A stretch of 64,000 nt of DNA from Candidatus Zixiibacteriota bacterium. Its GTDB lineage: Bacteria > RBG-13-66-14 > B26-G2 > WVWN01. The stretch is taken from positions 74,984-138,983 of the forward strand of contig WVWN01000001.1 in NCBI GenBank assembly GCA_011773985.1, written 5' to 3'. The notes beneath the pieces are model-generated. The model was not told where the DNA came from and made no database searches. It was given only the letters and a program-made list of their open reading frames with translations. Of the stretch, positions 37,947-47,782 are shown one piece after another. Positions within the stretch are counted from its first letter, which is position 1. Every line of letters starts with the position of its first letter. The position numbers were made by a program, and so were the translations under genes.

Positions 37947-38756
37947 CTACATATTAGGCAATAGCGCCGGCTGCCGTTGGGTTTCCCGGTAGTCCCCGCC
38001 CCTCATCAGGACGGTCTTACATATCTCGTGCAACCGCGAGCGCAGGCGCGGGCCGATGCGGTCCGCGAGCGTCTCTTCCGCGCGGGCGAACTCGCCGAGG
38101 GTCTCGCCCGTGCCCGCGGGCTCGTCGAGGAAATTCGTCGTGGCTATTAAGAGCCGCTTGTTCACGTACCTTTGATTTATGACGTAGGAGAGTATGTCGA
38201 GGGTCCAATCGCGTATCTTCATCGAGCCGAGGTCGTCTACCAGCAGGATTTCCGCGGCGACGAGCGGCTCGAGGATGGCGTACTCGTCGAAGCTGCTGCC
38301 CGCGTACCTCTTCTTTACCTCAGCGAGGAGGTCCGAGAAGTCGCACCAGCGGCAGCTCGCTCCTTTCTTGAAAATTAATTCTTGGATTATGCCCGCGGCG
38401 AGGTGCGTTTTCCCGACCCCTACCGGCCCCATAAATAGTAGGCCCGCGTCTACGGCGGGGTAATTGTCCACGTAGCTGCGGGCCTGGCGGTACGCGCGGA
38501 CGACGGAGGGGTGCGTAAAACCCTCTATTATCCTGAAGTTGTCCAACGAACAATTCTTGTACCTCGACGGTATGCCCAGCGCCGCGAGCCGCCGCGTGGT
38601 CCCATCCGTCCTTCGGCAGTCGCACGCCCGCGCGCGCGGGACGCCGTCCTCGTCTTCGACGACGACGCCCGCGCCGAGGCATTTGGGGCATACCCCCGCG
38701 TCGTCGTCGAGCTCGAAATCCGGCAGCCTGAATTCCAGGCGGTCGTCCTCAGCCAT
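37947..38756 (-). CDS. DnaC/DnaI-like ATPase (replicative helicase loader-like)
   Basis: 269 aa; N-terminal CPKC...CDC, GLLFMGPVGVGKTHLAAGI Walker A, ILLVDDLG Walker B; start trimmed from ORF start 39302. Confidence 0.85.
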   Translation of the reverse strand: MAEDDRLEFRLPDFELDDDAGVCPKCLGAGVVVEDEDGVPRARACDCRRTDGTTRRLAALGIPSRYKNCSLDNFRIIEGFTHPSVVRAYRQARSYVDNYPAVDAGLLFMGPVGVGKTHLAAGIIQELIFKKGASCRWCDFSDLLAEVKKRYAGSSFDEYAILEPLVAAEILLVDDLGSMKIRDWTLDILSYVINQRYVNKRLLIATTNFLDEPAGTGETLGEFARAEETLADRIGPRLRSRLHEICKTVLMRGGDYRETQRQPALLPNM

Positions 38757-38758
38757 GC

Positions 38759-39403
38759 TTACACCGCGAAAGACGGGAGGCGGAATCGCTCCCGCAGTTT
38801 CCTCGTCAATATCGCCTGCACCGTCCGCCGCGCCACCTCCGCCCCGAGTTTCCGGCCGCGCAATTGGCCGCGCGCTTCCGCCTCGAGGGCGGCCAGGTCC
38901 GCGGGGGGGACGGCCTTTTCTATTCGGGCGAAGAGTTCTTTTTCTATCTCGTCCAGCGCCTTTTGCGCGGCCGCGACGTTGCCCCGGTCGAGGCGGTCGG
39001 CGAGCTTCCGTACCGCGGCCGCGGCCTCGCGTGCCGCTTCCGCCGCGTGCCGCTCCGCCGCATTTCGCGCCGCTTCCTCCAGGGCCGAGGCGAGGCCGGC
39101 CAGTTTCTCCTTTAGCGGCGGTTCTTCTTTTTTCTCGGCCCGCGCGGCGCCGCCGCCGCGTTGCACCTTCCGGCGTTCCTCCTCCACCGCCCACCGGCAC
39201 TGGCGCAGCGAGCGGATTTCGCCCCCCCTGCGGAACGCCTCGTTTATCCCCCGCATCGCCGTGGCCGCGTCGACGCCCGCGCGCTCCCACTCCACGAGGC
39301 AAGCCAGGTCGGCGGGCGAGAGCATCGTCCCCCGGCCGCGAAGCTCGAGGAAGTGCCCGGCGACGACGGCGACGAAGTCGCCCGAGCCGGTGCCCGCTTT
39401 CAT
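38759..39403 (-). CDS. DnaD-like primosome/replication-associated protein
   Basis: N-terminal FVAVVAGHFLELRGRGTMLSPADLACLVEWERAGVDAATAMRGINEAFRR; adjacent to DnaC/DnaI-like gene. Confidence 0.5.
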   Translation of the reverse strand: MKAGTGSGDFVAVVAGHFLELRGRGTMLSPADLACLVEWERAGVDAATAMRGINEAFRRGGEIRSLRQCRWAVEEERRKVQRGGGAARAEKKEEPPLKEKLAGLASALEEAARNAAERHAAEAAREAAAAVRKLADRLDRGNVAAAQKALDEIEKELFARIEKAVPPADLAALEAEARGQLRGRKLGAEVARRTVQAILTRKLRERFRLPSFAV

Positions 39404-39410
39404 ATCCGGT

Positions 39411-40457
39411 CTATTCCAACGCCGGCGTCTTCGGCCTTGGGCCACCCGCGCGCTCCAGAAGCCACAGCGCCACGGCGCCGGCGAGAAGTACTACAACTAA
39501 TAAAGGGGCTACGATTACGCGGTTTTCGATGAGGTCCAGGGCCCGCACGAGCGAGTAGCTCGCGGCCAGCGCCGCGGCGAAGAGGATTGCGTCCAGGAGG
39601 CCCGCGCCGGCCGAGCGGCCTAAAAGCAAGGCGAAGAAGCCTCCCACCGCCCGTAACGCGCGGCCCCGTTCGGCCACGAGAATTCCGACCGCGGCCAGGA
39701 ATATTATCGCACTTGAGAATAAGAAGGCGAAGGCCCATCTCCCGGATATGGCGTATATGCCGACGCCCAGCGCGCCGAGCCATTCTATCAAGAGAACGGC
39801 GACGAGCGGCGCCAATACGTTGCGCGTGCGTTCGTATAAGTACGCGAGCGCGAGCGCTTCCGGCAGGCGCCAGGCCAGGAACGCGAGCCAGGCGGGATGG
39901 CCGCCCGCCCAATACGCGCCCCCCACCGCGGGCCATATGGCCGTCGTCGCGGCGAGCGTCGCCCCCGCGACGAGCCCTGCCCGGCGCCCGAGCGCGCCCC
40001 CCACGAACCCTTGCACGTATCCGAAGAATAAATACGCGGCCGCGAGGGCGACGACCGCCCGCGCCATAGCCGCGAACGGGCCCTGCCGGATGAGGGACGT
40101 CGGCAGCGTCGTCGCGAGCTCCGTCCCGGCGAAGTGGAGGGCGACGAGCAAGGCGGCCCGGAATAACGTCAACATGACGGCCACGGCTAAGCCATAGTAG
40201 AGCGTACGGCCCAGCGAGGGCCCTCCGGGCCGGTAAAAGAGCTCCGGCGTCCTGGGCCCGGGCAGAACGAAGCGGAGGAGGACCGTCGCGGCCAGCGTCA
40301 GGCCGAATAAAAACGAGGCGTTTATGAAGCCCGAGGGCGCGCCTCGCATCGCCGCGAGCGAGCCGTACGGGCAGAAGGCCAATACGACGACGAGGACCTC
40401 GAGGAAAACCGCGAAAATTAAGAGCATAGAAATTCCGTTTCGCTTATCGACGTTCAT
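39411..40457 (-). CDS. Polytopic membrane protein (possibly CPBP-like)
   Basis: 348 aa, many hydrophobic helices. Confidence 0.7.
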   Translation of the reverse strand: MNVDKRNGISMLLIFAVFLEVLVVVLAFCPYGSLAAMRGAPSGFINASFLFGLTLAATVLLRFVLPGPRTPELFYRPGGPSLGRTLYYGLAVAVMLTLFRAALLVALHFAGTELATTLPTSLIRQGPFAAMARAVVALAAAYLFFGYVQGFVGGALGRRAGLVAGATLAATTAIWPAVGGAYWAGGHPAWLAFLAWRLPEALALAYLYERTRNVLAPLVAVLLIEWLGALGVGIYAISGRWAFAFLFSSAIIFLAAVGILVAERGRALRAVGGFFALLLGRSAGAGLLDAILFAAALAASYSLVRALDLIENRVIVAPLLVVVLLAGAVALWLLERAGGPRPKTPALE

Positions 40458-42503
40458 TTAATTCCTTGGGCGTCGCCTTTTTTTCTTGGGCCGCGGTTTG
40501 GGGCCTGGCGACCTCGCACCCGCGGCACTCGGCTCGCCGGGGCCGCCGCGTAGCTCGCGTATGCGGTCGCGCAGGGCCGCGGCCTTCTCGAACGCCAACT
40601 CCTCCGCGGCGCGCCGCATCTCGTATTCCAACAGCGCCAGGAACGCCTGGACGTCCGCCGGCTCTTTGGGCGCGGGCGCCTCCTCGAGCTGGCCCGCGTC
40701 CGCCACCGACGTCGTCGCGAGTACCGCCTCCACCGACTTCACGATGCTCCGGGGTTCGATGCCGTGTTCGCGGTTGTACGCGAGCTGGGCCTGGCGCCGG
40801 CGCCCGGATTCGCGCACCGCGTTCTTAATGGACGTCGTCACCCGGTCCGCGTAGAGGACGACCTTGCCGCCGGCGTGGCGCGCGGCCCGCCCCGCGGTCT
40901 GGATGATGGACCGCTCGTCCCGCAAGAAGCCTTCCTTGTCCGCGTCCAAAATCGCCACGAGCGAGACCTCCGGCAGGTCCAGCCCTTCGCGCAGAAGATT
41001 GATGCCGACGACGACGTCTATGTTCCCCAGGCGCAGGTCCCGTAATATATCCACGCGCTCGATGGCGTCCAGCTCCGAGTGTAAATATTTAACCTTGAAG
41101 TCCAACCCCGCCAGGTATTCGGCGAGGTCCTCGGCCGTCCGCTTCGTGAGCGTCGTGACCAACGCGCGCTCGTTCCGCGAGACGACGTCGCGGAGCTCGC
41201 CGACGAGGTCGTCCACCTGGCCCTCCGCGGCCTTAACCACCACCGGCGGGTCCACCAGGCCCGTCGGCCTGATGAGCTGCTCCACGACTTGCCCGGAGTG
41301 CTCGAGCTCGTATGGCCCGGGCGTCGCCGACGTGTACACGAGCTGGGGGACGAGCTCTTCGAACTCGCCGAAGCGCAGCGGCCTGTTGTCGAGCGCCGAC
41401 GGCAGCCGGAAGCCGTACTCCACCAGCACCTCCTTGCGGGTGCGGTCCCCGTGGTACATCCCCCGGATCTGCGGCAGCGTCGCGTGCGACTCGTCGACGA
41501 TGCAGAGCCACTTCTCCGGGAAGTAGTCGAGGAGGCAGTACGGGCGCTCGCCGGGCGCCCGGCCGGAGAGGTGCCGGGAGTAGTTCTCGATTCCCGGGCA
41601 ATAACCGATTTCGGCCAAAAGCTCGACGTCGTGGCGGGTTCGCGTCTCGAGGCGCTGGGCCTCTACGATTTTATTTTGTTTCTTAAACCAGGCCAGGCGC
41701 TCCTCGAGCTCGCGTTCGATGGCGACGAGGGCGGGCTCTATTTTATCGCGGCCGGTTACGAAGTGTTTCGCCGGGTATATGGCGACGCGCTCGAGCGGCT
41801 GCAGCTTGCGCGCGGCCACCGGCTCGAGCCGCCATACGTTCTCGACGACGTCGCCGCCGAACTCCACGCGCAGCGCCTCGTCCTCGTACGCCGGGAAGAT
41901 GTCCACGACGTCGCCCCGCACGCGGAAGGCCCCCGGTTTGAACTCGACGTCGTCGCGTTCGTAGCGGATGGCGGCCAGGTCGCGGCTCAGCTCGTCTATC
42001 TCGAGCCGTTGACCCCGGTTTATGAAGAGGTGAAAGTCGCGGAACTCCGCCGGTGAGCCGAGGTTGTAAATGCAAGAGACGGAGGCGACGATGATAACGT
42101 CGTCGCGCGCGAGTAGCGACGCGGTGGCGCGCAGCCGGAGGCGGTCTATCTCCTCGTTGATGTCGGCGTCCTTCTCGACGTAAATATCCTGGGCCGGGAG
42201 GTACGCCTCCGGCTGGTAATAATCGTAATAAGATATGAAGTACTCGACGGCGTTGCGCGGGAAGAACTGGAGGAACTCGCCGTAGAGCTGGGCGGCGAGC
42301 GTTTTGTTGTGGCTTATGACGAGGGTGGGGAGGCCGACGCGGGCGATGACGTTGGCCATGGTGAAGGTCTTGCCGGAGCCGGTCACCCCCAACAGCGTCT
42401 GGTGCCTTTGGCCGGCGCGGATGCCCTTCGCCAGCCGCTCGAGCGCCTGCGGCTGGTCGCCGGCGGGGCCGAAGTCGGCGACGAGCTCGAAGCGGGCCGC
42501 CAC
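40458..42503 (-). CDS. uvrB: Excinuclease ABC subunit B
   Basis: 681 aa; GVTGSGKTFTMANVI, YYDYYQPEAYLP, INLLREGLDLPEVSLVAILDADKEGFLR. Confidence 0.97.
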   Translation of the reverse strand: MAARFELVADFGPAGDQPQALERLAKGIRAGQRHQTLLGVTGSGKTFTMANVIARVGLPTLVISHNKTLAAQLYGEFLQFFPRNAVEYFISYYDYYQPEAYLPAQDIYVEKDADINEEIDRLRLRATASLLARDDVIIVASVSCIYNLGSPAEFRDFHLFINRGQRLEIDELSRDLAAIRYERDDVEFKPGAFRVRGDVVDIFPAYEDEALRVEFGGDVVENVWRLEPVAARKLQPLERVAIYPAKHFVTGRDKIEPALVAIERELEERLAWFKKQNKIVEAQRLETRTRHDVELLAEIGYCPGIENYSRHLSGRAPGERPYCLLDYFPEKWLCIVDESHATLPQIRGMYHGDRTRKEVLVEYGFRLPSALDNRPLRFGEFEELVPQLVYTSATPGPYELEHSGQVVEQLIRPTGLVDPPVVVKAAEGQVDDLVGELRDVVSRNERALVTTLTKRTAEDLAEYLAGLDFKVKYLHSELDAIERVDILRDLRLGNIDVVVGINLLREGLDLPEVSLVAILDADKEGFLRDERSIIQTAGRAARHAGGKVVLYADRVTTSIKNAVRESGRRRQAQLAYNREHGIEPRSIVKSVEAVLATTSVADAGQLEEAPAPKEPADVQAFLALLEYEMRRAAEELAFEKAAALRDRIRELRGGPGEPSAAGARSPGPKPRPKKKRRRPRN

Positions 42504-42997
42504 TACGGCGCCCCCTCCACCGCTTCCTCCCGCGACACGCGCGCGCCGGTCAGGCCCTCCTTGAGAACGTCGAGCTTCAGCAGGCGGCGAATCTGGTCCT
42601 CGCGGTAGCGGCGCTTCTTGAGGACCTCCAGTTCGTCTTTGAAGAGGGTGATGAGCGTTTTGTAAGGGACGTCCGCGGGCGCCGCGGCTGCGACCTCCTG
42701 CAGGAAAGAGGCGACGGTGCGCGCGATCGTCGGGTACGCGTAGAATTCGAGAGGACGGCCCTCGCCGGGGAAATTTTTTATTATCAATAACTCGTCCGCG
42801 GGCAGGTACAACGCCGGGTGAAGCAGGTGCCCTTTTTTAACGACGCCCTTACATTTCCGCAGGACGAGGATGCGGTTGTGGACGACGGCGAGCGCCATTA
42901 AGAGTTCCGCGAAGTCTACCGGCGTCTGCCACGACGCGAGCTCGAGTTTGATCACGCTGGCCGGGTAGCGGCCCTTCGCTCCGAACAACGTCTCCAC
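42503..42997 (-). CDS. Conserved hypothetical protein immediately upstream of uvrB
   Basis: 164 aa, no recognised motif; abuts uvrB start. Confidence 0.6.
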   Translation of the reverse strand: METLFGAKGRYPASVIKLELASWQTPVDFAELLMALAVVHNRILVLRKCKGVVKKGHLLHPALYLPADELLIIKNFPGEGRPLEFYAYPTIARTVASFLQEVAAAAPADVPYKTLITLFKDELEVLKKRRYREDQIRRLLKLDVLKEGLTGARVSREEAVEGAP

Positions 42998-43013
42998 GGT
43001 TTAACTTTTCGCC

Positions 43014-43616
43014 TTACGGCTTGCCGGCCGTGCCTTCGGCCTCGTTGCCGGCCATCCGGTCCCGCAGCAGCGTGAAGATGACGTGCCCCAACACCATGTG
43101 GACGTCCTCGACGATTTGCGTGTTGCGCGACGGCACGAGGACCGCGACGTCGGCGTATTCCTTGGCCTTGCCGCCGTCGCCGCCTGAGAAGAGGACCGCG
43201 GTTCCCCTCAGTTCCTTTATGACTTTGAGGGCGTTTATGATGTTGGGCGACATCCCGCTGCCGGAGAAGGCTACGGCGACGTCGCGTTCGTCGGCGAGGT
43301 TATAGAGCTGTTCGCCGAAGGTGTTGGTGTAATCGGTGTCGTTGGCCCAGGCGGTTATTACGGACACGTTCGTGGACAGCGAGAGCGCTTTGATGCGCCG
43401 GCGGCCCGCCGCGGCCGTCCCCTTCCCGAGGTCACACGCGAGGTGCGCCGACGTCGCCGCGCCGCCGCCGTTTCCGAAAAGGAATATCGTCCCGCGCTCC
43501 CGGTAGGCGCGGTCGAAGACGTCCACCACATCCCGGACGGCCTTCGCGTCGACCTGTCGAACCACCGCCGCAACCGACGCAAGGTACTTGTCTATCTCCT
43601 CTTCAACTCGGGACAT
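43014..43616 (-). CDS. gmhA: SIS-domain phosphoheptose isomerase
   Basis: 200 aa; FLFGNGGGAATSAHLACDLGKG, ALSLSTNVSVITAWANDTDY, AFSGSGMSPNI. Confidence 0.9.
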   Translation of the reverse strand: MSRVEEEIDKYLASVAAVVRQVDAKAVRDVVDVFDRAYRERGTIFLFGNGGGAATSAHLACDLGKGTAAAGRRRIKALSLSTNVSVITAWANDTDYTNTFGEQLYNLADERDVAVAFSGSGMSPNIINALKVIKELRGTAVLFSGGDGGKAKEYADVAVLVPSRNTQIVEDVHMVLGHVIFTLLRDRMAGNEAEGTAGKP

Positions 43617-43622
43617 ATATGT

Positions 43623-44654
43623 TTATACCTCTTCGTCAACGGCGCGGACGCCGTCGTAGTCGAAGGCGAGGTCGTAACGCTCGAAACCCTCTCCTTGGAG
43701 GAACGCGGCGACGGCGTCCCGGGCGGCGGGCGGCGCCATCACGAGGTAGAAACCGCCCGCCCCCGCGCCCGTAACCTTGACCGCCCACGCGCCGGCCTCG
43801 CGAGCCCCGGCGCAGGCGGCCGCGGCCCGGTCGTCGGCGACGTTGGCCGAAACCTCCTTCTTCGCGAGCCACGCGTCGTGCATTAGCTCGCCGAAACGGG
43901 GCCAATCTCCGCCTTCCAGCGCCGAACTCATCTCGTGGGCGAGCGCTTTGAGGCGGTGGAGTTGCTCCAACGTCTGCCCGTCGCCCTCGAGGACCCGCTG
44001 CCTCTGACCGGCGAGTACCTCGGCGGAGTCCCGGCACCGACCGGAAAAGAATAACATAAAATGGCTTTCGAAGTCTCGTCGTTTTGACGGCGCGAGGTCT
44101 ATAGGTTCGCGGCGCACGTCGTCTTTTTCGAAATAGAAATAATTCAAGCCGCCGAAGGCCGCGGCGTACTGGTCCTGCCGGCCTATGGGCCGACCTAACT
44201 TTTCTATCTCTATTACGGACGCGGCCTCAGCCACCTCTTCCTTGGCCGGGTGCCGCCCGGCAAATAAATGGAGGGCGTACGCGACGGCAACGCCGACCGC
44301 GCCCGAAGCGCCCAGGCCCGAGCCCGGCGGAAGGCCGGTCCGTACGATTACCTCGACGCCGCCGGCGGGCCTAAGCTCGGCGAGGGTCCGGCCTACGAGC
44401 GCCACTTCGGCCCGGGGGTCTTGTAATATCTCGGCGCCGTCGCCGTAGTCCGCGCGGATCTCGAAGTCGTCGAGGATGAGCGTCACGGTGCGCATGTCGA
44501 GGGGGCGGACCCATACCCGCGCGCCCAGGCTTACGGCGGCCGAGAGGACCGCGCCGCCGAAGCGGCCTGCGTACTCTGGGAGGTCAGTGCCGCCGCCGGC
44601 GAAGGCGACGCGGCACGGCGCGAAGACGGCGACCTTTTCCGATCTTTTTACCAT
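43623..44654 (-). CDS. hddA: GHMP kinase, D-glycero-D-manno-heptose 7-phosphate kinase-like
   Basis: 343 aa; CRVAFAGGGTDLPEY, GLPPGSGLGASGAVGVA, VKVTGAGAGGFYLV. Confidence 0.85.
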   Translation of the reverse strand: MVKRSEKVAVFAPCRVAFAGGGTDLPEYAGRFGGAVLSAAVSLGARVWVRPLDMRTVTLILDDFEIRADYGDGAEILQDPRAEVALVGRTLAELRPAGGVEVIVRTGLPPGSGLGASGAVGVAVAYALHLFAGRHPAKEEVAEAASVIEIEKLGRPIGRQDQYAAAFGGLNYFYFEKDDVRREPIDLAPSKRRDFESHFMLFFSGRCRDSAEVLAGQRQRVLEGDGQTLEQLHRLKALAHEMSSALEGGDWPRFGELMHDAWLAKKEVSANVADDRAAAACAGAREAGAWAVKVTGAGAGGFYLVMAPPAARDAVAAFLQGEGFERYDLAFDYDGVRAVDEEV

Positions 44655-44854
44655 AACTTTTTGTTGGGCGCCGCGACGTAGATCACGCCGCTCCGCTTTT
44701 TTAACATTCGCGCGAGGGCCTGCAGCGCCATCCCGAAGCCCAGTTTATGATAAATAAAACGGGCCGACGTCTCGAGCGCAGAATCGGCGCCGCCCGGCGG
44801 ACACCGGACCTCTTCGACCGCTGGTTTCGCCAGCTCGGGCGGTGCTTGCCCCAT
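44648..44854 (-). CDS. Small hypothetical protein
   Basis: 68 aa ORF filling the gap between heptose kinase and yraN, overlapping the kinase start. Confidence 0.4.
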   Translation of the reverse strand: MGQAPPELAKPAVEEVRCPPGGADSALETSARFIYHKLGFGMALQALARMLKKRSGVIYVAAPNKKLW

Positions 44855-44862
44855 TGCGCGTT

Positions 44863-45279
44863 TTATCTCTCGAGTTCGTTCGGCGGCAGGTAGTCGTCGG
44901 GCGCCACCGCTTCGTAGTGTTCGATCTCGTACCCGCCTTTTTTCCTTACGGCGACGAGGAAGTCGAAGCGGAAATCCGGTTCTATGGCCGGGCGCTCTTT
45001 GTCGAGGAAGTAAAGGGCTGCTTTGTATATCCGCGTCACCTTTCGCGGCGTGAATTGGGAGCGGGGGTCCACGCTCGCGCCCGCGCGCGCCGTCTTCACC
45101 TCCGCGAAGACGAGGCCGCCGTCCTTTTCCGCGACGACGTCGAGTTCGCCGAAGGGCGTGTGGTAGTTCCGGGCGACGAGCTCGAAGCCCCGGCGGCGTA
45201 AAAAATCGGCCGCGGCGTCCTCGCCTGCGCGGCCGAGTGCCCGGCGCCTCGCCGCCTCCCTTTTGCGGTCCCCGGTCAT
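44863..45279 (-). CDS. yraN: UPF0102 YraN-like putative endonuclease
   Basis: GRAGEDAAADFLRRRGFELVARNYHTPFGELDVVAEKDGGLVFAEVKT; start trimmed to 45279. Confidence 0.9.
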   Translation of the reverse strand: MTGDRKREAARRRALGRAGEDAAADFLRRRGFELVARNYHTPFGELDVVAEKDGGLVFAEVKTARAGASVDPRSQFTPRKVTRIYKAALYFLDKERPAIEPDFRFDFLVAVRKKGGYEIEHYEAVAPDDYLPPNELER

Positions 45280-45280
45280 T

Positions 45281-45964
45281 TCATTGGTGGAAAAGTCGAT
45301 GCTCCGTTTCCGGGTATAAGCGCGCCACGGGCGCGAAGCTCCGCCGATGGGCGGGCGACGGCCCAAGCTCCGCCAACGCGTTGAGGTGTTCGGCGGTCGC
45401 GTAGCCCTTGTGGCCGGCGAAGCCGTAGCCCGGGTATTTATCGTCAAAGAGCCGCATTAGGCGGTCGCGGTAGACCTTCGCGATAATCGACGCTGCGGCG
45501 ATGGAGACGCAGCGGGCGTCGCCGCCCACTATGGCCCTCTGTCTTATGACCATCGGAACGGGCCTGTTTCCGTCGACGAGCAGAAAGTCGGGCGCGGGCG
45601 CGAGCCGCTCGCACGCCTTCTTCATCGCGGCCAGCGCCGCGTTTAAAACGTTTAACTCGTCTACGAATTTGGCGGACGCGACGCCCACGGCCCAGGCCGG
45701 CGCGCCCTCGGTTAGCCGCCGAAATATGTCCTCCCGAAGGGCGGCGTCGAGCCGTTTGGAGTCGCGTATGCCGGTGCAGTCGAACGCCGGCGCCAGTATG
45801 ACCGCCGCGGCTATGACCGGCCCCGCCAGCGCGCCCCGCCCGACTTCGTCCACGCCGGCCACGCGTACGTATCCCTCCTCCCAGAAGCGCCGCTCGAATT
45901 CTTCCAGCCCGAGCGGCCTGTCCGGCGAGGAGGGCCCGAAAAACGTGGGTGCGTCTTCCGCCAT
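45281..45964 (-). CDS. rnhB: Ribonuclease HII
   Basis: 227 aa; VAGVDEVGRGALAGPVIAAAVIL, DSKRL, SIAAASIIAKVYRDRLM. Confidence 0.95.
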   Translation of the reverse strand: MAEDAPTFFGPSSPDRPLGLEEFERRFWEEGYVRVAGVDEVGRGALAGPVIAAAVILAPAFDCTGIRDSKRLDAALREDIFRRLTEGAPAWAVGVASAKFVDELNVLNAALAAMKKACERLAPAPDFLLVDGNRPVPMVIRQRAIVGGDARCVSIAAASIIAKVYRDRLMRLFDDKYPGYGFAGHKGYATAEHLNALAELGPSPAHRRSFAPVARLYPETEHRLFHQ

Positions 45965-45967
45965 AAT

Positions 45968-46393
45968 TTAGGTCGTTTCTTCGGGCGGTGCTTCGTCCTC
46001 CGGCGTCTTTTCTTTTTCGGCCTCGGTACCGGCGCGGCGTATCCTACCTTCCTTCACCCGCGCCTTCTTGCCTACTTTCCGGCGTAGGTAGTAGAGCTTG
46101 GACCTGCGGACCTTTCCTCGCCGGACGACCTTTAGGCCCGCCAGCCGCGGCGAGTGAAGGGGAAAGGTCCGCTCTACGCCCACGCCCGAGGCTATCCGCC
46201 GAAGCGTAAAGGTCTCGCGCGGGCCGGCGCCTTTGCGGGCGATGACGACGCCTTCGAAGGGTTGCGTCCGCGTCCTGTCGCCTTCGACGATTTCGACTTC
46301 TACCCGGACCGTGTCGCCCACGTTGAAATCCGGAGTCTTGTCCTTGAGCGCCGTTTTTTCTATTTCGCGAACGGCGGGATGCATTTCTGGCAC
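45968..46393 (-). CDS. rplS: 50S ribosomal protein L19
   Basis: [62 protein letters not shown]. Confidence 0.96.
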   Translation of the reverse strand: MPEMHPAVREIEKTALKDKTPDFNVGDTVRVEVEIVEGDRTRTQPFEGVVIARKGAGPRETFTLRRIASGVGVERTFPLHSPRLAGLKVVRRGKVRRSKLYYLRRKVGKKARVKEGRIRRAGTEAEKEKTPEDEAPPEETT

Positions 46394-46436
46394 CTCGTAT
46401 TTTGGTTTAAACTAATCCTTCGACTACCGGGTTTTA

Positions 46437-47012
46437 TTATTCCTCGGTTTCGGACCGGACGTTGCCGTTGAATATGCGGTCGAGGTATATCGCGACCGCG
46501 GCGCGCACGGGAAGATGGTTAAAGTCGCCCCTCCCCGCAATCGGTTCCAACGCCGCGTCCGCCGCCAACAACAGGTCTTCGGTCAAGCCGTAGCCGGTCC
46601 CGAACAGCAGCAACACCGGCCTTCCTCCCGCCGCGTCCGCCAGTTCGCGGGTCGGGAGGGCTCCCGGCATCCGGCGCGCGGTCGTGGCCGCGACGAACGG
46701 TTCGACCCCCTCGAGGGCGGCGACGTCGTCGAAGGCCGCCTCGGCCGTCGCGACCACTTTCGCGCCCGAGAGCGCGCGCTGCCGCTGCGGGCTGTGCTCG
46801 CCGCCGATGCCCTCGCGCCAGTGGTAAATAATTTCTTCTACCAGGCGCCGCTGCGACTCGTACGGGTTCGTTACGTAGTATCCGGCGACGCCGTACGTCA
46901 GCGCTATTCGGCCTATGTCGTGCAAATCTAACGGCGTCACCGACGTCGCGACCGTTTCCCCCTCCCGGTTATACACCGGCCAATGAACGAGCGCGATGTA
47001 TATATTACCCAC
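46437..47012 (-). CDS. SPOUT-type RNA methyltransferase
   Basis: 191 aa; IYIALVHWPVYNREGETVATSVTPLDLHDIGRIALTYG, LLLFGTGYGL. Confidence 0.85.
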   Translation of the reverse strand: MGNIYIALVHWPVYNREGETVATSVTPLDLHDIGRIALTYGVAGYYVTNPYESQRRLVEEIIYHWREGIGGEHSPQRQRALSGAKVVATAEAAFDDVAALEGVEPFVAATTARRMPGALPTRELADAAGGRPVLLLFGTGYGLTEDLLLAADAALEPIAGRGDFNHLPVRAAVAIYLDRIFNGNVRSETEE

Positions 47013-47085
47013 GTGCGCTCACACGCTCGCGCGGTTTCCTAATTAATAGATTATTCGAAAATTCTGCTTCGCCGGCCGCCGCGGC

Positions 47086-47781
47086 TTAGCCCTTATCTTC
47101 CAGCATCTCGGGCCGGACCTCGCGCGTCCTCTTGAGCGCCTGCTCGCGCCGCCACTTCTCGATCTCGGCGTGGTCGCCCGAGAGCAGCACTTCCGGGACG
47201 GCCATTCCCCTAAACTCCCGCGGCCTGGTGTAGTGCGGGTGGTCGAGCAGGCCGGTGGCGAACGAGTCGCTGGCCGCGGAGTCCTCGTCGCCCAGCACGC
47301 CCGGTATCAACCTGGCCGTCGCTTCCACCAGCGCGAGCGCCGCAACCTCGCCCCCCGACGTTACGAAGTCGCCGATCGAAATTTCCTCGTCGGCGAGCGC
47401 CTGGCGGACGCGCTCGTCCACGCCTTTGTACCGGCCGCATAGCAATACTATATGTTCTCTCGCGGCGAGCGCCCGGCAAATACTTTGGACCAGCGGCCGC
47501 CCCTGCGGCGTCAGGAACACGCGCCACCCCCGGCCGAACTTCGCCTCCACGTCGTCGACCGCGCGGAAGAACGGCTCGGCCTTCATCACCATGCCGACGC
47601 CGCCGCCGTACGGATAGTCGTCCACCGAGCGATACGCGTCGTCGGCGTAGGCGCGCAAGTCGTGGACGCGGGCCTCCAAGAGTCCCCGCTCGAGCGCCTT
47701 GCCCAGAACGCCGGCGGCGAGGGACCCCTCGAAGAACGTCGGGAAAATCGTGATGATGTCGAAGGCGAGCGCCGGCGCCAT
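47086..47781 (-). CDS. trmD: tRNA (guanine-N1)-methyltransferase
   Basis: 231 aa; [54 protein letters not shown]. Confidence 0.97.
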   Translation of the reverse strand: MAPALAFDIITIFPTFFEGSLAAGVLGKALERGLLEARVHDLRAYADDAYRSVDDYPYGGGVGMVMKAEPFFRAVDDVEAKFGRGWRVFLTPQGRPLVQSICRALAAREHIVLLCGRYKGVDERVRQALADEEISIGDFVTSGGEVAALALVEATARLIPGVLGDEDSAASDSFATGLLDHPHYTRPREFRGMAVPEVLLSGDHAEIEKWRREQALKRTREVRPEMLEDKG

Positions 47782-47782
47782 G

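Noticed and set aside
38757-39302. N-terminal extension of the DnaC/DnaI-like ORF (451 aa version)
   Set aside because: Arg/Gly-rich out-of-frame translation of the DnaD-like gene; the true start is ATG 38756.
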